Below, piece by piece: positions 1-10,221 of a stretch of 64,000 bases of DNA. The notes beneath the pieces were generated by a model. The model had not been told where the DNA came from. It did not search any database and was given only the letters and a program-made list of their open reading frames with translations. Source of the stretch: Diplodia intermedia (Eukaryota; Ascomycota; Dothideomycetes; Botryosphaeriales; Botryosphaeriaceae); NCBI GenBank assembly GCA_021495925.1, contig JAKEKT010000123.1, positions 1 to 64,000 on the forward strand, written 5' to 3'. Within the stretch, counting starts at the first letter, position 1. Each line of letters begins with the position of its first letter. Position numbers and translations under genes: made by a program.

Positions 1-128
1 TAGGCCACCCGCGTAGAGCCGCATCACTTTTTATTCACGGTAGGAGATTATCTTTCAATAATCTCATGAATTTTGGGGGAGATCGTAGGAATCAAACCTA
101 CTAAAAAAAAAGCTAAGAACCCCCACAG

Positions 129-939
129 CTACGGCGTCCTCTTCCTCTCCTCCCTCCTCTCCGCCTCCTCCATCACCGCGCTCTCCGGCTCCACCATCCT
201 CGGCTACGGCACCGAGAACCTCGCCGACCAAACCTTCAACCACCGCGACCCCTCTCTCGGCCTCAACGCCGACTTCATGACGTACGCCATGTACACCCGG
301 GCCTCCAACAACGCCACCGCCCTGCTAAACGCCGCCACGCTCTCCTCCCTCGCGCAGGAGACCTTCTCCACCTTCTTCCAGCACTTCGTCAGCAGCAACC
401 TCTCGCTGGCCGCCGGGAGCTCGAACTGGGCGTACCAGCCGCCCGGCGCCCGGCTGCCGGCGGACCTGCTGCCGCCGCTGGACGCGAGCGCGGCGGTGAA
501 TGCGTCGTATGCGGCGGCGATGGCGGCGCCGGACGACTCGAGCCGCGCGGATCGCAGCGCCGTCGTGAATGTCGCTACGCCGGTGCAGGTGCTGCGGATG
601 AATCGCGTGGCGGTGGCGGTGAGTGTGGGTATTCTGCTGTTTCTGGGGGCTGTGGCTGTGGTCGTGGGGGTGCTGCGGTGCACGCAGTACTTTGGGGGTG
701 TGGACGGGGGGTTTGAGTGCGTGGGGGATGCGTTGGTGCTGGTGTGCGGCAGCGAGGAGCTGATGGGGCTGGCGAGGGATGGCGACGGTGATGGGGTGGT
801 GGTGGGGCGGGATGCGGGCGATGATGTCGAGACGCGGTTTGGTTGGTTCCATGAGGGGCCGGATCGGACGCTGAGTCGGGCGGTCGAGGTTGCGACGGGT
901 GGTGGTGCCCCGCGTTATGATGCGCGCTTGCGGGGGTAG
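129..939 (+). CDS. C-terminal exon of a fungal integral membrane protein (5' part outside window)
   Basis: The reading frame is open upstream, but there is no ATG. A branch-like CTAAG and the acceptor CCCACAG end at 128, so I read 129-939 as the last exon of a gene that begins before the window. The exon has N-glycosylation-like sites, then about 18 hydrophobic residues (around 600-660), then a charged cytoplasmic-type tail. The region with key residues RMNRVAV, the hydrophobic stretch and the later GWF motif resembles the C-terminus of large multi-pass fungal membrane proteins of the DUF3433 type; this is from memory and tentative. The stop is TAG at 937-939, and a dispersed-repeat copy begins about 30-50 bases later. 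Function unknown. Confidence 0.55.
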
Positions 940-985
940 TGGGGTCGTGTGTTTGGACGTGCTTGTGCGGTTTTGAATCTCGCAG

Positions 986-1017
986 CTACGTCCGGATGTT
1001 TGCTTTCACTGCCTACG
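986..1017 (+). repeat. Dispersed repeat copy 1 (CGTCCGGA family)
   Basis: Core CTACGTCCGGATGTTTGCTT followed by a short C/T-A-rich tail ending in CCTACG. Similarity to the copy near 34085 extends about 20 bases upstream (GCGGTTTTGAATCTCGC against ACGGCTCTGATTCTCGC). Both copies lie just downstream of a stop codon. Confidence 0.6.
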
Positions 1018-1030
1018 ATGGGAAGAACAT

Positions 1031-1890
1031 GAGGCCCCCACTGAGTAGTAGAATGTTTAAGTCTTCTGCTATGCTCCGCAATGCTGTGTTAACTTCAATT
1101 ACTCATATAGAATTGTACTCTCACTGTTAAGACTAACTGAGTGACCTGATATCCCAACAGACAGTTGACGACACTCCAGCATGGAAAGACCACCATTCCA
1201 GCGAGAGTCACTACTGCTGTGTTGGATGATACGGTAAGCACTAGTCGCCAAGTCCTTAGTGCGGGGAAATGCTATATAAACATCTTCACCTCCATCCTGA
1301 CCCCCCAAAACAAAGTAAGTCAAAAGCTCCAAACATGTCACCAACAGCAATAGCAAGTAATCCTCGCCAACGCCAAAGAGCCAGACCAGCGGGGCGTCGT
1401 CATCATCGAGTCCAAACCCCGATTCCGCAACCCGACCCAGCGCGACCTCGAGTCCTCGACTGCCGGGCCCAGCTGATCACCGCCATCGACTGGCTCTCGG
1501 CCCGGCCGAAACCATCTACGGGATGCCAATGGCCAGCATCCCTTCCCCTCTTTCCTCCCCATCCGCCAAACATATCACATCCAACCCAGACCTAACCTCC
1601 TCCGCCCCGCCCATCGTCGCGGGCAGGCATCTTCCCCGAGCCATCCCATCCCCCGGCAGCACGTCCTCAGCCACAACGCCGACGTCCCCGCCCGCCTGCA
1701 GGCTGCTGCGGGATCCGGACTTCTCGCCGCGCCGGCGCGTCTCGTCGGCTACCTACGTCGAAGGAGAACGCGGGGGGCGGGCGGCGACGCTGGCTGAGAT
1801 GCGCTGGCTGACGCGGTGGGGCTGGGGGTTGGGGGTTGGGTTGTTCGCGGGAGCCAGCTGGGGGAGGGAGACGGACGGGGTTTGGGCTGG
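1031..1890. other. Region without an intact gene
   Basis: Only short frames are present. Part of 1345-1880 is GC-rich and has coding-like stretches in shifting frames. It may be the decayed 5' half of the methyltransferase relic that follows, but I could not align it to that family. Confidence 0.4.
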
Positions 1891-2445
1891 CTGGCGAATA
1901 TGATGTCGACGCGAGTGCGGTTCGTTGTCGAAGACCTACCTGCCCGGGCCGATAGCGCTGGGTGAGCGGGGGCTGCCGGAGCGGTACATATTGCGAGCGC
2001 ATCTCGTTCGGGGTGCAGGACTTCTTCGAGGAGCAGGGCGTACGGAGGGGCGGACGTCTATATTCTGCGGAAGGTGCTGTGCACGACTTTCCGGACCACT
2101 GTTGCGTGAGGACCGTTCGGGCGTTGGTGCCGGCGCTGAAGCGGGGGGCGAGGGTCGTGGTGCGTGATCGGTTGATGCCCGAGGTGGCGGTGGCTGGGTA
2201 TGAGCAGCGGGAGGCGAGGTATGCCTGGTTCCTGCGTGGGAGAGTGGTTTCTGTGTGCGGTGGTGCTGATTCTTGGTTGTTGCAGGTTCAGTGATCTGAC
2301 GATGATGCAGTTGATGAATGGTCGGGAGCGGAGCGAGACTGATTGGAAGAAGTTGTTTGCGGAGGTGGACTCAAAGGTTTGATGTCGAATTTGAGCATTA
2401 GACGGGGAATCGGCATGGTCTGGTCATGGCGACTTGGATACCGTG
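1891..2445 (+). pseudogene. Broken S-adenosylmethionine-dependent O-methyltransferase (COMT-like), C-terminal half
   Basis: Pieces of a plant/fungal-type O-methyltransferase appear in order but in different frames: a VRFVVEDLP-type motif (about 1915-1945), ERISFGVQDFFEEQ (about 1998-2037), ADVYILRKVL (about 2052-2081), HDFPD followed by RALVPALKRGARVVV (about 2080-2160), then after a clean intron (2219-2285) SDLTMMQLMNGRERSE and DWKKLFAEVDS. The end, FDVEFEH...GLVMATW, is in a third frame. I count at least four frame changes, a premature TAG at 2399-2401 (one C-to-T step from CAG), and a final TGA at 2443. The enzyme is dead as read. The number of lesions argues for real decay rather than a single sequencing error. 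Confidence 0.75.
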
Positions 2446-2790
2446 ACAACACCGAACCCGAATTGGAAGCTGTGGTAAAAGTGCATTTTGCTCAACCAGA
2501 TGCGGATGGAAAAAAGAAAAATTGAGAAAGGAGAAAGAGAAAGACTCGAAATAGTACTTCTCTACTTCCAGATTGTGTGATAGTTCATTGTCTCGAATAG
2601 TGGAGTCGCTCTCAACGTTGACCATCTAACGAACCTGTCTTGACAAGAGGAGATGCCCCAACTCTGATCAGCGCCGGATATCTTGATACAGTCATAACAC
2701 GTCGTGCCACCCATTTCTAACCAAACACATACTCCGCAGCAAAATCTCAAAACTCAAACAACCCGCCCACATACTCTTGACATCGTTCCT
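2446..2790. other. Intergenic, no feature seen
   Basis: Lies between the methyltransferase relic and the 3' end of MCP1. No intact frame, RNA gene or clear repeat was recognised. Confidence 0.4.
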
Positions 2791-3969
2791 TCAGAGATAC
2801 TTTCCAAAGTACGGGATGCTCTTGAACAGCGCATCGTAGTCCTTTGCAACCCAGCCCGTCGCAGGGCCGCCCTGGCCCACAACGCCAAGACCTCCCCAAA
2901 GCCATAGGCCGGTGACCGCAGCCGCGAGGGCGTTGATACCATACCACCTCCTCTTGCGAGCGAGCTGGCCCTGGGCGCCTCCGTGCACCACACCAGCCGG
3001 GTTCAGGTTCAACCACTTCGCCCAGCCCCAGATCGCATGCCAAACCGTCACGCCCACGAGCGCGGAGAAACCGGTGAAGGTGAGGGCGGGGTGGCGTGCG
3101 AAAGCGTGACTAACATACTCCAGTCCGATGCCGGCCGAGCTGCCCTCGACCCACAGAGGCAGGATGCGGTTGGCGAAGGCGTGGCCGCCGACGAGGATGG
3201 TGGCCATGTAGCCGAGTGCCGAGGTCCCGGTGAGTTTCGGCCATGGTACGGAGCGGCGTTCGGAACGAGTCAAGCTGTCGCCTGCGTAGCGCTTCAGGGT
3301 TTGCCGCCGGCGGTAGATGCGCAGGGCGATGCCGGAACCGACGTGGGCGACAAGAGGGGCGATGACGAGGAGGGGTTCAAAGGGAAAGTCTTGGTAGTAT
3401 GGGCGGGTGAGCAGCAGGTAGGTGTCGCTTGCGGCGATTGAGCGGGTTGCCAGTGGTATCAGAGCGGTGTTGGTGATGTGGGCGGCGGCAAATACCGAGA
3501 ATGCATACGAGGAGTACTTTTGTATGCGTGTCACTAGCACACGGTCAGCAAACATATTCTCGTTCGCCTTGCGGGGGCAACATGAATCATTTTCAATGTC
3601 GTCTCGACACAACAGGGCCAAGACAGAACTCAGAGGGTGAGCTTCGGAAGGATTCAGCAACCAGAAGCGGCCGCTTCTTGGCGCCAGGGGCAGACAATGA
3701 AACGAAACTGGTGAAAAGTGGCCAGATGGTTGCAAGTGAATTAAGCAACCAGGTTCTGCAGCAACGGCATACGTACAGTAAAAAGCAGGGCCGCGGCCAC
3801 TGAATCCCAGTGTCGCAGAATTCGACAGCAGCTTCGGCGGCTGGTCCTCCGGGGCAGGCTCGTCCGGGAAATAGCTCTTTTCATTTTCATAGAGCGAGTC
3901 GTCTACCGGCGATGGCTCCAGCACCTCCAGGCTGAAGACCGACGCCGCGTAGTTGGGGTTGTACGGCAT
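2791..3969 (-). CDS. MCP1: MCP1-like mitochondrial outer-membrane protein (DUF1691)
   Basis: Two exons, 3969-3777 and 3533-2791, separated by a 243-nt intron (3534-3776; donor GTACGT, acceptor TGCTAG, branch GCTGACC). Joined they give 311 aa; the junction restores FYLTRIQKYSSYAF without a break. Several hydrophobic segments follow: AAHITNTALIPLA, PLLVIAPLVAHVGSGIALR, the GTSALGYMATILVGGH region, and a segment with HAIWGWAKW. This is the layout of the yeast Mcp1 family, whose members act at the mitochondrial outer membrane and rescue ERMES/lipid-transfer defects (family knowledge). The acidic, proline-containing N-terminus is cytosolic in character. The start ATG (3967-3969) is the first in frame. 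It is divergent with the zinc-finger gene. Confidence 0.85.
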   Translation of the reverse strand: MPYNPNYAASVFSLEVLEPSPVDDSLYENEKSYFPDEPAPEDQPPKLLSNSATLGFSGRGPAFYCTYAVAAEPGCLIHLQPSGHFSPVSFHCLPLAPRSGRFWLLNPSEAHPLSSVLALLCRDDIENDSCCPRKANENMFADRVLVTRIQKYSSYAFSVFAAAHITNTALIPLATRSIAASDTYLLLTRPYYQDFPFEPLLVIAPLVAHVGSGIALRIYRRRQTLKRYAGDSLTRSERRSVPWPKLTGTSALGYMATILVGGHAFANRILPLWVEGSSAGIGLEYVSHAFARHPALTFTGFSALVGVTVWHAIWGWAKWLNLNPAGVVHGGAQGQLARKRRWYGINALAAAVTGLWLWGGLGVVGQGGPATGWVAKDYDALFKSIPYFGKYL

Positions 3970-4228
3970 CCTGGGCGACTCCGGACAGTCGAAGAGAATG
4001 ACGTTGGGGAGAGGCGAACAGCAGAGAGCGGTAAGCAGGAATGGGCGGCTTGTGACGCGCTAGATCAACCGGCGGATCGGCCAAAGTCGTGGCCGGAGCG
4101 CGCGGGCCGCCGATCACTCCAGCTTTTGTCACTCGCCCGCCCGGAGCCGCAACACCAACCCGACAACATCACCGGCTGCTCGCGACATCTGAACGCAACC
4201 ACGAGCGTTTCGTCTGCAATCAGCCAAG
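3970..4228. promoter_or_regulatory. Shared 259-bp head-to-head intergenic region (MCP1 / zinc finger)
   Basis: Both start codons face outward, so the promoters of the two genes must share this stretch. No TATA element stands out. Confidence 0.45.
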
Positions 4229-5296
4229 ATGCCTCCGGTAAGTATGCTGCATATCATAGGACGAGAAACATACCGCTAATTCGCTAAACAGCGTACTTTC
4301 ATGAACCCGGCGCCCAAGGTCAGCTGCCCCACGTGCCGCCGACACATGTCGCAGTTCCGCTGACCGTTCGACGCGCAGACCGAGAGTGCTCGCGAAGCCG
4401 CCAAGAACTTCTTCTGTACACGATTCCCCCCCAGTCCCAATGATGCTCCATCACTAACCCAAGACCGCAGGCGACCTCTGCCAGAAGGGCTACCAGCGCC
4501 ACAACGAATATGAAACCCACATCGGCTCGTATGACCACCAGCACAAGAAGGAAAGAGAACCCTTTTGACTACACTCACAGAATGCAACACGCCAGCAATC
4601 GCGTTAGCAAATCCCCCTCCAACCCCCGCCCTCACCTGCACCTCCATTCCCCTTCCTTCCCCACAACCACCACCGACAACGTCAACGCCAACACCATCAC
4701 CAAACCCCACCATCAGCACAGTCCTAACCACCCAACAGCGCCTCAAAGACATGAAGGAAATGTCCAAGAACCCGCAAGCCGCCGAGAAGGCGCGCCGCGC
4801 CGAGCGCGCCCGCGACAAGGAAGCCGGCCTGGTCAAGCTGGACATGACGACCGCCAAGCCCGCGTCCGCCGCCGGCGGTGGTTTCAAGAAGGGCGGCTTC
4901 AAGAGCGCGTTCGGTGGCGTCGCCGCCGCTGCTCCCGCTCCCGCTTCTGTTTCGGTTGACGATGGCGCCGGTGTCGGTGCCGCCAAGGTCGGCGGTGGCG
5001 GCGGTGGTGGATTCAAGAAGGCGTTCGCGGGCGCTGTGGAGGACGGCGGCGGCAAGAAGGGCAAGACGGACGATGCGGCGGCGGTGGTGGAGAAGGCGGT
5101 TGTTGCTGGCGGCGGCGGCGGCGTCGACGTCAACGCCAACGCCGACGGCGGAGAGGATGACGACGCCGGCTCTGAGACGGACTCGGACGAGGATCTGGGA
5201 TACGAGCTGTACGACCCGGCGCACCCGACGGGCTGCCACGACGCCAACTGCGGCTGCCACACGAACGTCGTTCCGCAGGTCATCTTCCCGGAGTAG
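4229..5296 (+). CDS. C2H2 zinc-finger protein, gene apparently damaged
   Basis: Exons read as 4229-4237, 4292-4415, 4471-4550 and 4739-5296; all phases close (256 codons before the stop). The single finger is CDLCQKGYQRHNEYETHIGSYDH, the GPATCH8/ZNF804-like form in which a lysine/arginine helix (RLKDMKEM) follows the last His. A Glu/Lys/Arg helix, Gly-Ala-Lys repeats (GGGFKKGGFKSAFG and similar), an acidic stretch and a Cys-rich end (GCHDANCGCH) come next. Two defects are visible. An in-frame TGA lies at 4361-4363. The third intron has a perfect branch and acceptor (CCTAACCACCCAACAG, ending 4738) but begins GAAAGA instead of GT. Using an acceptor at 4378 for intron 1 would bypass the TGA; a GTATGA at 4529 could serve as donor but would delete the finger's last histidine. 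Either a pseudogene, unusual splicing or sequence error. Confidence 0.6.
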
Positions 5297-5859
5297 GTCG
5301 CCCGACCTAGGATCTGACGGGCGGGGGATCGATGGGGTGCATGCATGCCTCAAATCGGGGGAGGTTCAAACTTGGCGTTATTAGGGATACCGAGAGGGAA
5401 AAAAGATACCCGTGAAGAAGAGTCTCAAGACGAGCACGATTGCATCACTGAAGGAATGAACGTACGGTCGAAAAGAATGGTTCCTCTTTCTAAGATTCAA
5501 AAATTTCCCTTGTCTTGAGCAGAGAAGTGAATTTTTGCTCTATTGCAACTGAATAGCTGACCGACCATGCCCCGCCACCGTTTCTTCATGCCATAAACGC
5601 CGATACTCCCTGCCCGCTTGCTTGCATAGTTGCTCGCTCGCTTGCTTGCTCGCACGTAAGCCGCCCAACCGCTGATTGATGAACCGCTACAGTTCATCGT
5701 CGGGATAAAACGAACAACAGTGAGAAAGAATGGAAACCTGCCTGCCAAGCGTCGGCCCTTTCGTCTCAGAACAAGAAGACGACGACGACGACGACCACGC
5801 AAAGCTGATAGGATAAAAGCACAAACCCAAAGCCAACACACAAAGGCCGGCCTGCATCA
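5297..5859. other. Intergenic between convergent genes
   Basis: Holds the 3' ends of two convergent genes and a GCTT/GCTC-type simple repeat around 5610-5660. Nothing coding was recognised. Confidence 0.4.
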
Positions 5860-7524
5860 TCACCTCTCAACGACCTTGCCCTTCTTCTTGTCGTAGTCCA
5901 ACACCTTCCTCTTCCGATGGTTCTGCGCCATCTTCCACCGCACGTACAGCATGACGGCGTCCTTGACGGCCACGAACAGGCAGCCGCCGACCAAGCTCCG
6001 CGCCCACCGCTGCTGCAGGAAGCCCGTCGCCCGACCCGACGCGGGCGGCGTCACCCACTTCTTCGGCAAGCCGAGGCGGATCAGCTCGCCCACGGCGGCG
6101 GCGATGGACGGGAAGACCAGGGCGCCGAGGACCGTGTCGGCGATGTTGGTCGTCTGGAAGATGAGGTTGCGCTCGCGGCGGTTGTTCTGGCGGGGGCGCG
6201 GTTGGGGCTGCTGCTGCTGCTGCTGCTGGCCGCCCTGTGGCGGCGCCGCCACACCGCCGCCCTGCTGGTGGTGCTGTGCCGGACGCGCCGCCTGCGGCAT
6301 GCCGTTGTCGTCCAGCGGGGGGGCCTCGAACGGCGGCGCGCGCTGGTCGCCGTTGTTGTTGTCGCCGCCCGGTGGTCTGGCGCCGGCGGGCCAGTGGCCG
6401 GCGCCGGGGAGGGCGTGGAAGTCGTCGTGGAAGTGCTCGTCGTCCTCGTCCTCCTCGACCAGGTCCAGGTTCAGCTCGAAGATGGGGCCGTCGTCTTCGT
6501 CGCGGATGCGGTCGATGTCCAGCTCCTCGTCCTCCTGATCGCCGCCGTCCGTCTCGCCGGCGCGCGGCTGGATGTCCTTGAGCCACTGGCGCTGCTTTTC
6601 CGCCCACGCTTTCTCCATGTATGCGTTGTACGCGCCGCGGATGTAGGGGAGGAGCGAAAAGGAGAGCGCGGCGCTGGGCGGCCAGTGGCCGAAGTTGAGC
6701 ATGTCCTCGCCCGCATTCGAGGAGGCGAGGAAGACGACGGGGAGGATGGGCAGGACGCTGTCGGCGATGGAGACGCGCGAGGCGACCAGAATCGGCGGGA
6801 TGGCGGAGAGGCCGAAGTGCAGGCGGGCGTGCTGGAAGAAGCGCGTCACGGCTGCCAAGGCCACGGAACTGTGCGCGCCGGTGCGTAACACAGTCGGCGC
6901 TTGGTGGAGCGGCTGCAGGATGCGATAGCCGTCCTCGAGGCCGAATAGCGCGTACACAGTGCTCACGCCGTGCATGAAACATGCCTGGTAGAAGGTATAT
7001 CCCAACACGCCCATGGTGCCCGGCAGTACCAGCAGGTTCGTTATACGCTCGATGGCACGCACTCCGTCGACGACTTTGCTGGTCGGGCGCTTCAGGTGGA
7101 TGTCATTCTTGCACTGGGGGCACTTGAACTTGGAGCCGGTACCGGCCTGGCGGCGGGCATTGGGTGCTTCCTGGCTGGCGACCCAATCAAGGAGGCAGTC
7201 CTCGTGAGCCACCAGTGCACAGGGACACGGGCTGCGCCAGGCGGACGAGTCGGGCCCATCTTCAGTCTCATCGTTGAAGCAGATCCAGCATTTGCGCGGC
7301 TCGTCCTCCTCGTTGTGCTGGGGCTGTGGGGGAGCCTGCTTCGCCTCGGTCTTCTGGGAATAGGAGCTGCTGGACACGATGTGGGCACTGTCGAACAGAA
7401 CGGTGTCGGAGTCGGCGGAGGCAGTGGACAGGGACTCGCTGTCGGCGCGCGTCAGGTTGGAGTTGCCCTGCTCGCGGGGCGAGGTGCGGCGCTGCGACGC
7501 CTGGCGGGGAGGTAGAGATGCCAT
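5860..7524 (-). CDS. RING-CH (MARCH-type) membrane E3 ubiquitin ligase
   Basis: Single exon, 554 aa from the ATG at 7524. The frame is open 96 bases further upstream, but only from a GTG. The N-terminus is Ser/Arg-rich. A RING-CH finger follows with Cys79, Cys82, Cys100, Cys102, His107, Cys110, Cys135 and Cys138 (C4HC3 order), the signature of ligases that pair with an E2 at membranes. After it come several hydrophobic segments (about residues 155-300), an acidic/Asn/Gly linker with a seven-Gln run, and more hydrophobic stretches near the C-terminus (VLGALVFPSIAAAV, GGCLFVAVKDAVMLY), ending in a basic tail. Human MARCH5 on the outer mitochondrial membrane has a similar N-terminal finger and multi-pass layout, but the target compartment here is not shown by the sequence. 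Divergent from TFC6. Confidence 0.8.
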   Translation of the reverse strand: MASLPPRQASQRRTSPREQGNSNLTRADSESLSTASADSDTVLFDSAHIVSSSSYSQKTEAKQAPPQPQHNEEDEPRKCWICFNDETEDGPDSSAWRSPCPCALVAHEDCLLDWVASQEAPNARRQAGTGSKFKCPQCKNDIHLKRPTSKVVDGVRAIERITNLLVLPGTMGVLGYTFYQACFMHGVSTVYALFGLEDGYRILQPLHQAPTVLRTGAHSSVALAAVTRFFQHARLHFGLSAIPPILVASRVSIADSVLPILPVVFLASSNAGEDMLNFGHWPPSAALSFSLLPYIRGAYNAYMEKAWAEKQRQWLKDIQPRAGETDGGDQEDEELDIDRIRDEDDGPIFELNLDLVEEDEDDEHFHDDFHALPGAGHWPAGARPPGGDNNNGDQRAPPFEAPPLDDNGMPQAARPAQHHQQGGGVAAPPQGGQQQQQQQPQPRPRQNNRRERNLIFQTTNIADTVLGALVFPSIAAAVGELIRLGLPKKWVTPPASGRATGFLQQRWARSLVGGCLFVAVKDAVMLYVRWKMAQNHRKRKVLDYDKKKGKVVER

Positions 7525-7929
7525 GGAGGAGATTCTGCGGTACGGTACGGCTGCGGAGGCAAGAGGGTCGAGAGTGGCGCTAGAGCGACATGGGCGCCGA
7601 GGTTTGCGTAGGAACAGCACCGAAGGAGCGTGGGTTTGCGTGGAGGCAGTGTGAAGAGGCTTGACGCTCGTCTGCCCGCATCGATGTCATCCAGAGCACG
7701 GGCGCGTTCGGCTACGAGCGCGGCATCTATCGGCGGCGGTCTGGCAATCTCTTCCGCGTCCGACCCGTCACCGCGCAACACTGCTCACGCGTCCACCTGA
7801 CTGACACACCAGCTGTGGGCCCGCCTTCTTCGGGGCATGTGAGCACGGAACGTTGATAGGGCGATCCTAGTTCGGCCTAGGAAATTCTGCCACCACTTCC
7901 ATTCATCTCACCTGGACCGCGGCAACACA
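7525..7929. promoter_or_regulatory. Shared 405-bp head-to-head intergenic region (RING-CH / TFC6)
   Basis: Start codons face outward at 7524 and 7930. The sequence has a GC-rich half near the RING-CH gene and a less GC-rich half with CCTAG repeats (about 7866-7880) near TFC6. No classical core element is certain. Confidence 0.4.
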
Positions 7930-10221
7930 ATGGCTACCCGGCGAACGTCCGGCCGAGCGCGTCCAGCCAAACGCTACACCAATGACGCCTTCGAAGGTCT
8001 AGAGCTCGATGATGAAGCTGCGGACAGCGACATCTTTGCGCATGACGATGACTCGGGCGGAGATGACGACTTTGACGAGACAGCGGCGGCAGAAAATGAA
8101 CCCGACGTCGAGGATGACGTCTCCGAAGGGGCTGCCTCTGGGGAGGACGAAGACGGATATGGCGAGGACATGCTGAGCGACGACGACGACGTTGTTGGCC
8201 CAGAAAACGACCGTCCCGCTCGCAAGCCGAAAAGAAAAGGCGGGAAGCCAATCAAGCCCGGCTTCATGCAGCGGGCCGAAGCATCCTCTTTCAAGACAGG
8301 CAGCTTCAGTTTACTGGCTTCACGAGCTCACGAGCATAAAGAGTCTGAGGTCAAGGTCTCTTCCAGAGGTGTCCCGGAAATGTACCACAATACTGGTAAG
8401 GATACCAGGATACTAAACCTTTTCGGTCCAGCAAAAGAAGATGTCGTGCCGGCAACTACAGCTCGAGACAGATGGCACGATGAGCCCGTGCTACCAAGTC
8501 GACGAGTCAATAAGCGTGGCGAAGGTGGAATGGCTTTCAGCCCACTCTACACCAAGGCCGTGCGCGAACACGAGGCGAGCAAGGGTTGGGAGTGGTACCA
8601 TGAAAAAGGAGGCGAGCAGGCATTTCGAACGCGGCAAGAGCTTAAAGCCTTATCCGAGGACGAGGCTGCTGGGTATCTTCCCCAGACTGGTAAACCTGAT
8701 CAACCTGTGCTCCTGGGCCCGTTCCGAAACCAAAAACTGTTTCAGATGGCGGCAGGAGAAGTAATCAACATTGGCCAGGCATGGTCAAAAGATGCTGACA
8801 AGGAAAATGGCGAGGAGGCTGAAAATTCTAGTAAAGGAGCACCAGTAAGGCAAGCGTGGCTTTTCAACTTGGGCTGCAAGGTTCAGTGTCTTGAATGGGT
8901 GCCATGGCAAGAGGACTCACAGTACATCTCGACAGCGGCCCTTCAGCGATCCAAACCCTACAGAACGACCGAGAACTATGGAGCGCCAGGCTTTGCCCCC
9001 ACCGATCCTACCCCGGCATCTATTCAAATATGGAGCATCCAGTCAACCGACGACGGACGGTTGAATTACGATGCTGCTCCGAAGCTTGAGCTCGTGCTGT
9101 GTACCGATTGGGGCAGCGTACGCAGCATAAGATGGTGTCCCATGCCACGAAGGAAGGAAGAAAATGAAGGCGAAGTGCATCTGGGACTTCTCGCAGGAGT
9201 CTGGGCGGATGGAGGAATGAGGGTTTTGGATGTCAGATATCCCAAGTCCTCGACAACCCAGTACCTTGGTGTAAACGCAGCCTTCGAGTCAAAGCCGCCG
9301 GAATCGATCTACACAAGCGTGACCTGGATGTCAAGCAGCCATCTCGCATGCGGCTGCGCCAATGGAAGCTTCGCGGTTTTCGACATCTCCGACTCCCTTC
9401 TTTCTTCTGAACCGAGCGGGCCCAATGGTCCTCAGCCGTTACTTTACCAAAACCTCCACAGCAGTTATGTTCTCAGTATCGCCGCTGCCTACCCTTCCAG
9501 CCCGCATTGCATTGCAACAAGCAGCATGGATGGCTTCCTTCGACTCGTCGACATCCGCGCTCCGAACCAAGACACGGTTTTCTCCCAGCGATCCCGCACC
9601 GGAAGCGCACCTCTGGCATGGCACGACATCTCGCAGAGTTTCCTCACCTGCGACGAGAATTACACGCTTCTGGCGCTCTCCCTCCGCCGCTTCCACGTCA
9701 ACATGAGTGTTGGACGGGCAAACAGCAACATCCAACACATCTCGGCAAGTCCCATCCATCCATTCACGCTCATGGGCTGTGCAGACGGCATGGTCATAGC
9801 CACCAACCCGATGCGAAAAGTCCTGATCGCCAAGGCAGAGATGTGGCACCAAACATGGTTCCTGCACGAGTGGCGGCGCGCCATAGGCAAGCACGGTACT
9901 ATCGACGAGGCCTCGGCAGGTGCCGACACACGCAGCGATCTGAAGAAGCCCCCGGACAATGTGCTAAAGGCGAAGCCCAAGGGCGAGCTCAAACAGGCGG
10001 GGCCAATGTGCAGGGTGCTCGACGGGTTCAAGGCAGAGGTCTACAAGCTGTGGGTGGAGCAGGGCCTGCCAAATCAATACGAAGGCGTGGTGTACAATAC
10101 AGTCTACGAAGAAGAGACGGCGTCGACACAGGTGGCGTGGAACCCGAACATGAGGTGTGGAGGATGGGCGGCGGCCGGAATGGGAGACGGGTTGATCAGG
10201 ATCGAGGATTTGGCGCTTTGA
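7930..10221 (+). CDS. TFC6: TFIIIC subunit, WD40 type (tau91 / Sfc6-like)
   Basis: Uninterrupted 763-aa frame from an ATG at 7930. The N-terminal 110 residues are strongly acidic (DDDSGGDDDFDE, DDDDVV) after a basic RRTSGRARPAKR start, followed by a basic patch. From about residue 300 the protein becomes a WD40-like propeller: blade-like strings include SIRWCPM, AGVWADGGMRVLDV, ACGCANGSFAVFDI, CIATSSMDGFLRLVDI and LMGCADGMVIATN, with a final AAGMGDGLIRIEDL. This acidic-tail plus propeller layout is that of the TFIIIC tau91 subunit (yeast Tfc6, fission yeast Sfc6), which with tau138 binds the B box of tRNA genes (family knowledge). No intron is needed. Confidence 0.75.
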   Translation: MATRRTSGRARPAKRYTNDAFEGLELDDEAADSDIFAHDDDSGGDDDFDETAAAENEPDVEDDVSEGAASGEDEDGYGEDMLSDDDDVVGPENDRPARKPKRKGGKPIKPGFMQRAEASSFKTGSFSLLASRAHEHKESEVKVSSRGVPEMYHNTGKDTRILNLFGPAKEDVVPATTARDRWHDEPVLPSRRVNKRGEGGMAFSPLYTKAVREHEASKGWEWYHEKGGEQAFRTRQELKALSEDEAAGYLPQTGKPDQPVLLGPFRNQKLFQMAAGEVINIGQAWSKDADKENGEEAENSSKGAPVRQAWLFNLGCKVQCLEWVPWQEDSQYISTAALQRSKPYRTTENYGAPGFAPTDPTPASIQIWSIQSTDDGRLNYDAAPKLELVLCTDWGSVRSIRWCPMPRRKEENEGEVHLGLLAGVWADGGMRVLDVRYPKSSTTQYLGVNAAFESKPPESIYTSVTWMSSSHLACGCANGSFAVFDISDSLLSSEPSGPNGPQPLLYQNLHSSYVLSIAAAYPSSPHCIATSSMDGFLRLVDIRAPNQDTVFSQRSRTGSAPLAWHDISQSFLTCDENYTLLALSLRRFHVNMSVGRANSNIQHISASPIHPFTLMGCADGMVIATNPMRKVLIAKAEMWHQTWFLHEWRRAIGKHGTIDEASAGADTRSDLKKPPDNVLKAKPKGELKQAGPMCRVLDGFKAEVYKLWVEQGLPNQYEGVVYNTVYEEETASTQVAWNPNMRCGGWAAAGMGDGLIRIEDLAL

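Noticed and set aside
5917..6888. Long frames opposite the RING-CH gene
   Set aside because: They lie antisense to a gene with a clear RING-CH finger. Their Arg/Ala/Gly-rich composition is what GC-rich third positions produce on the other strand.
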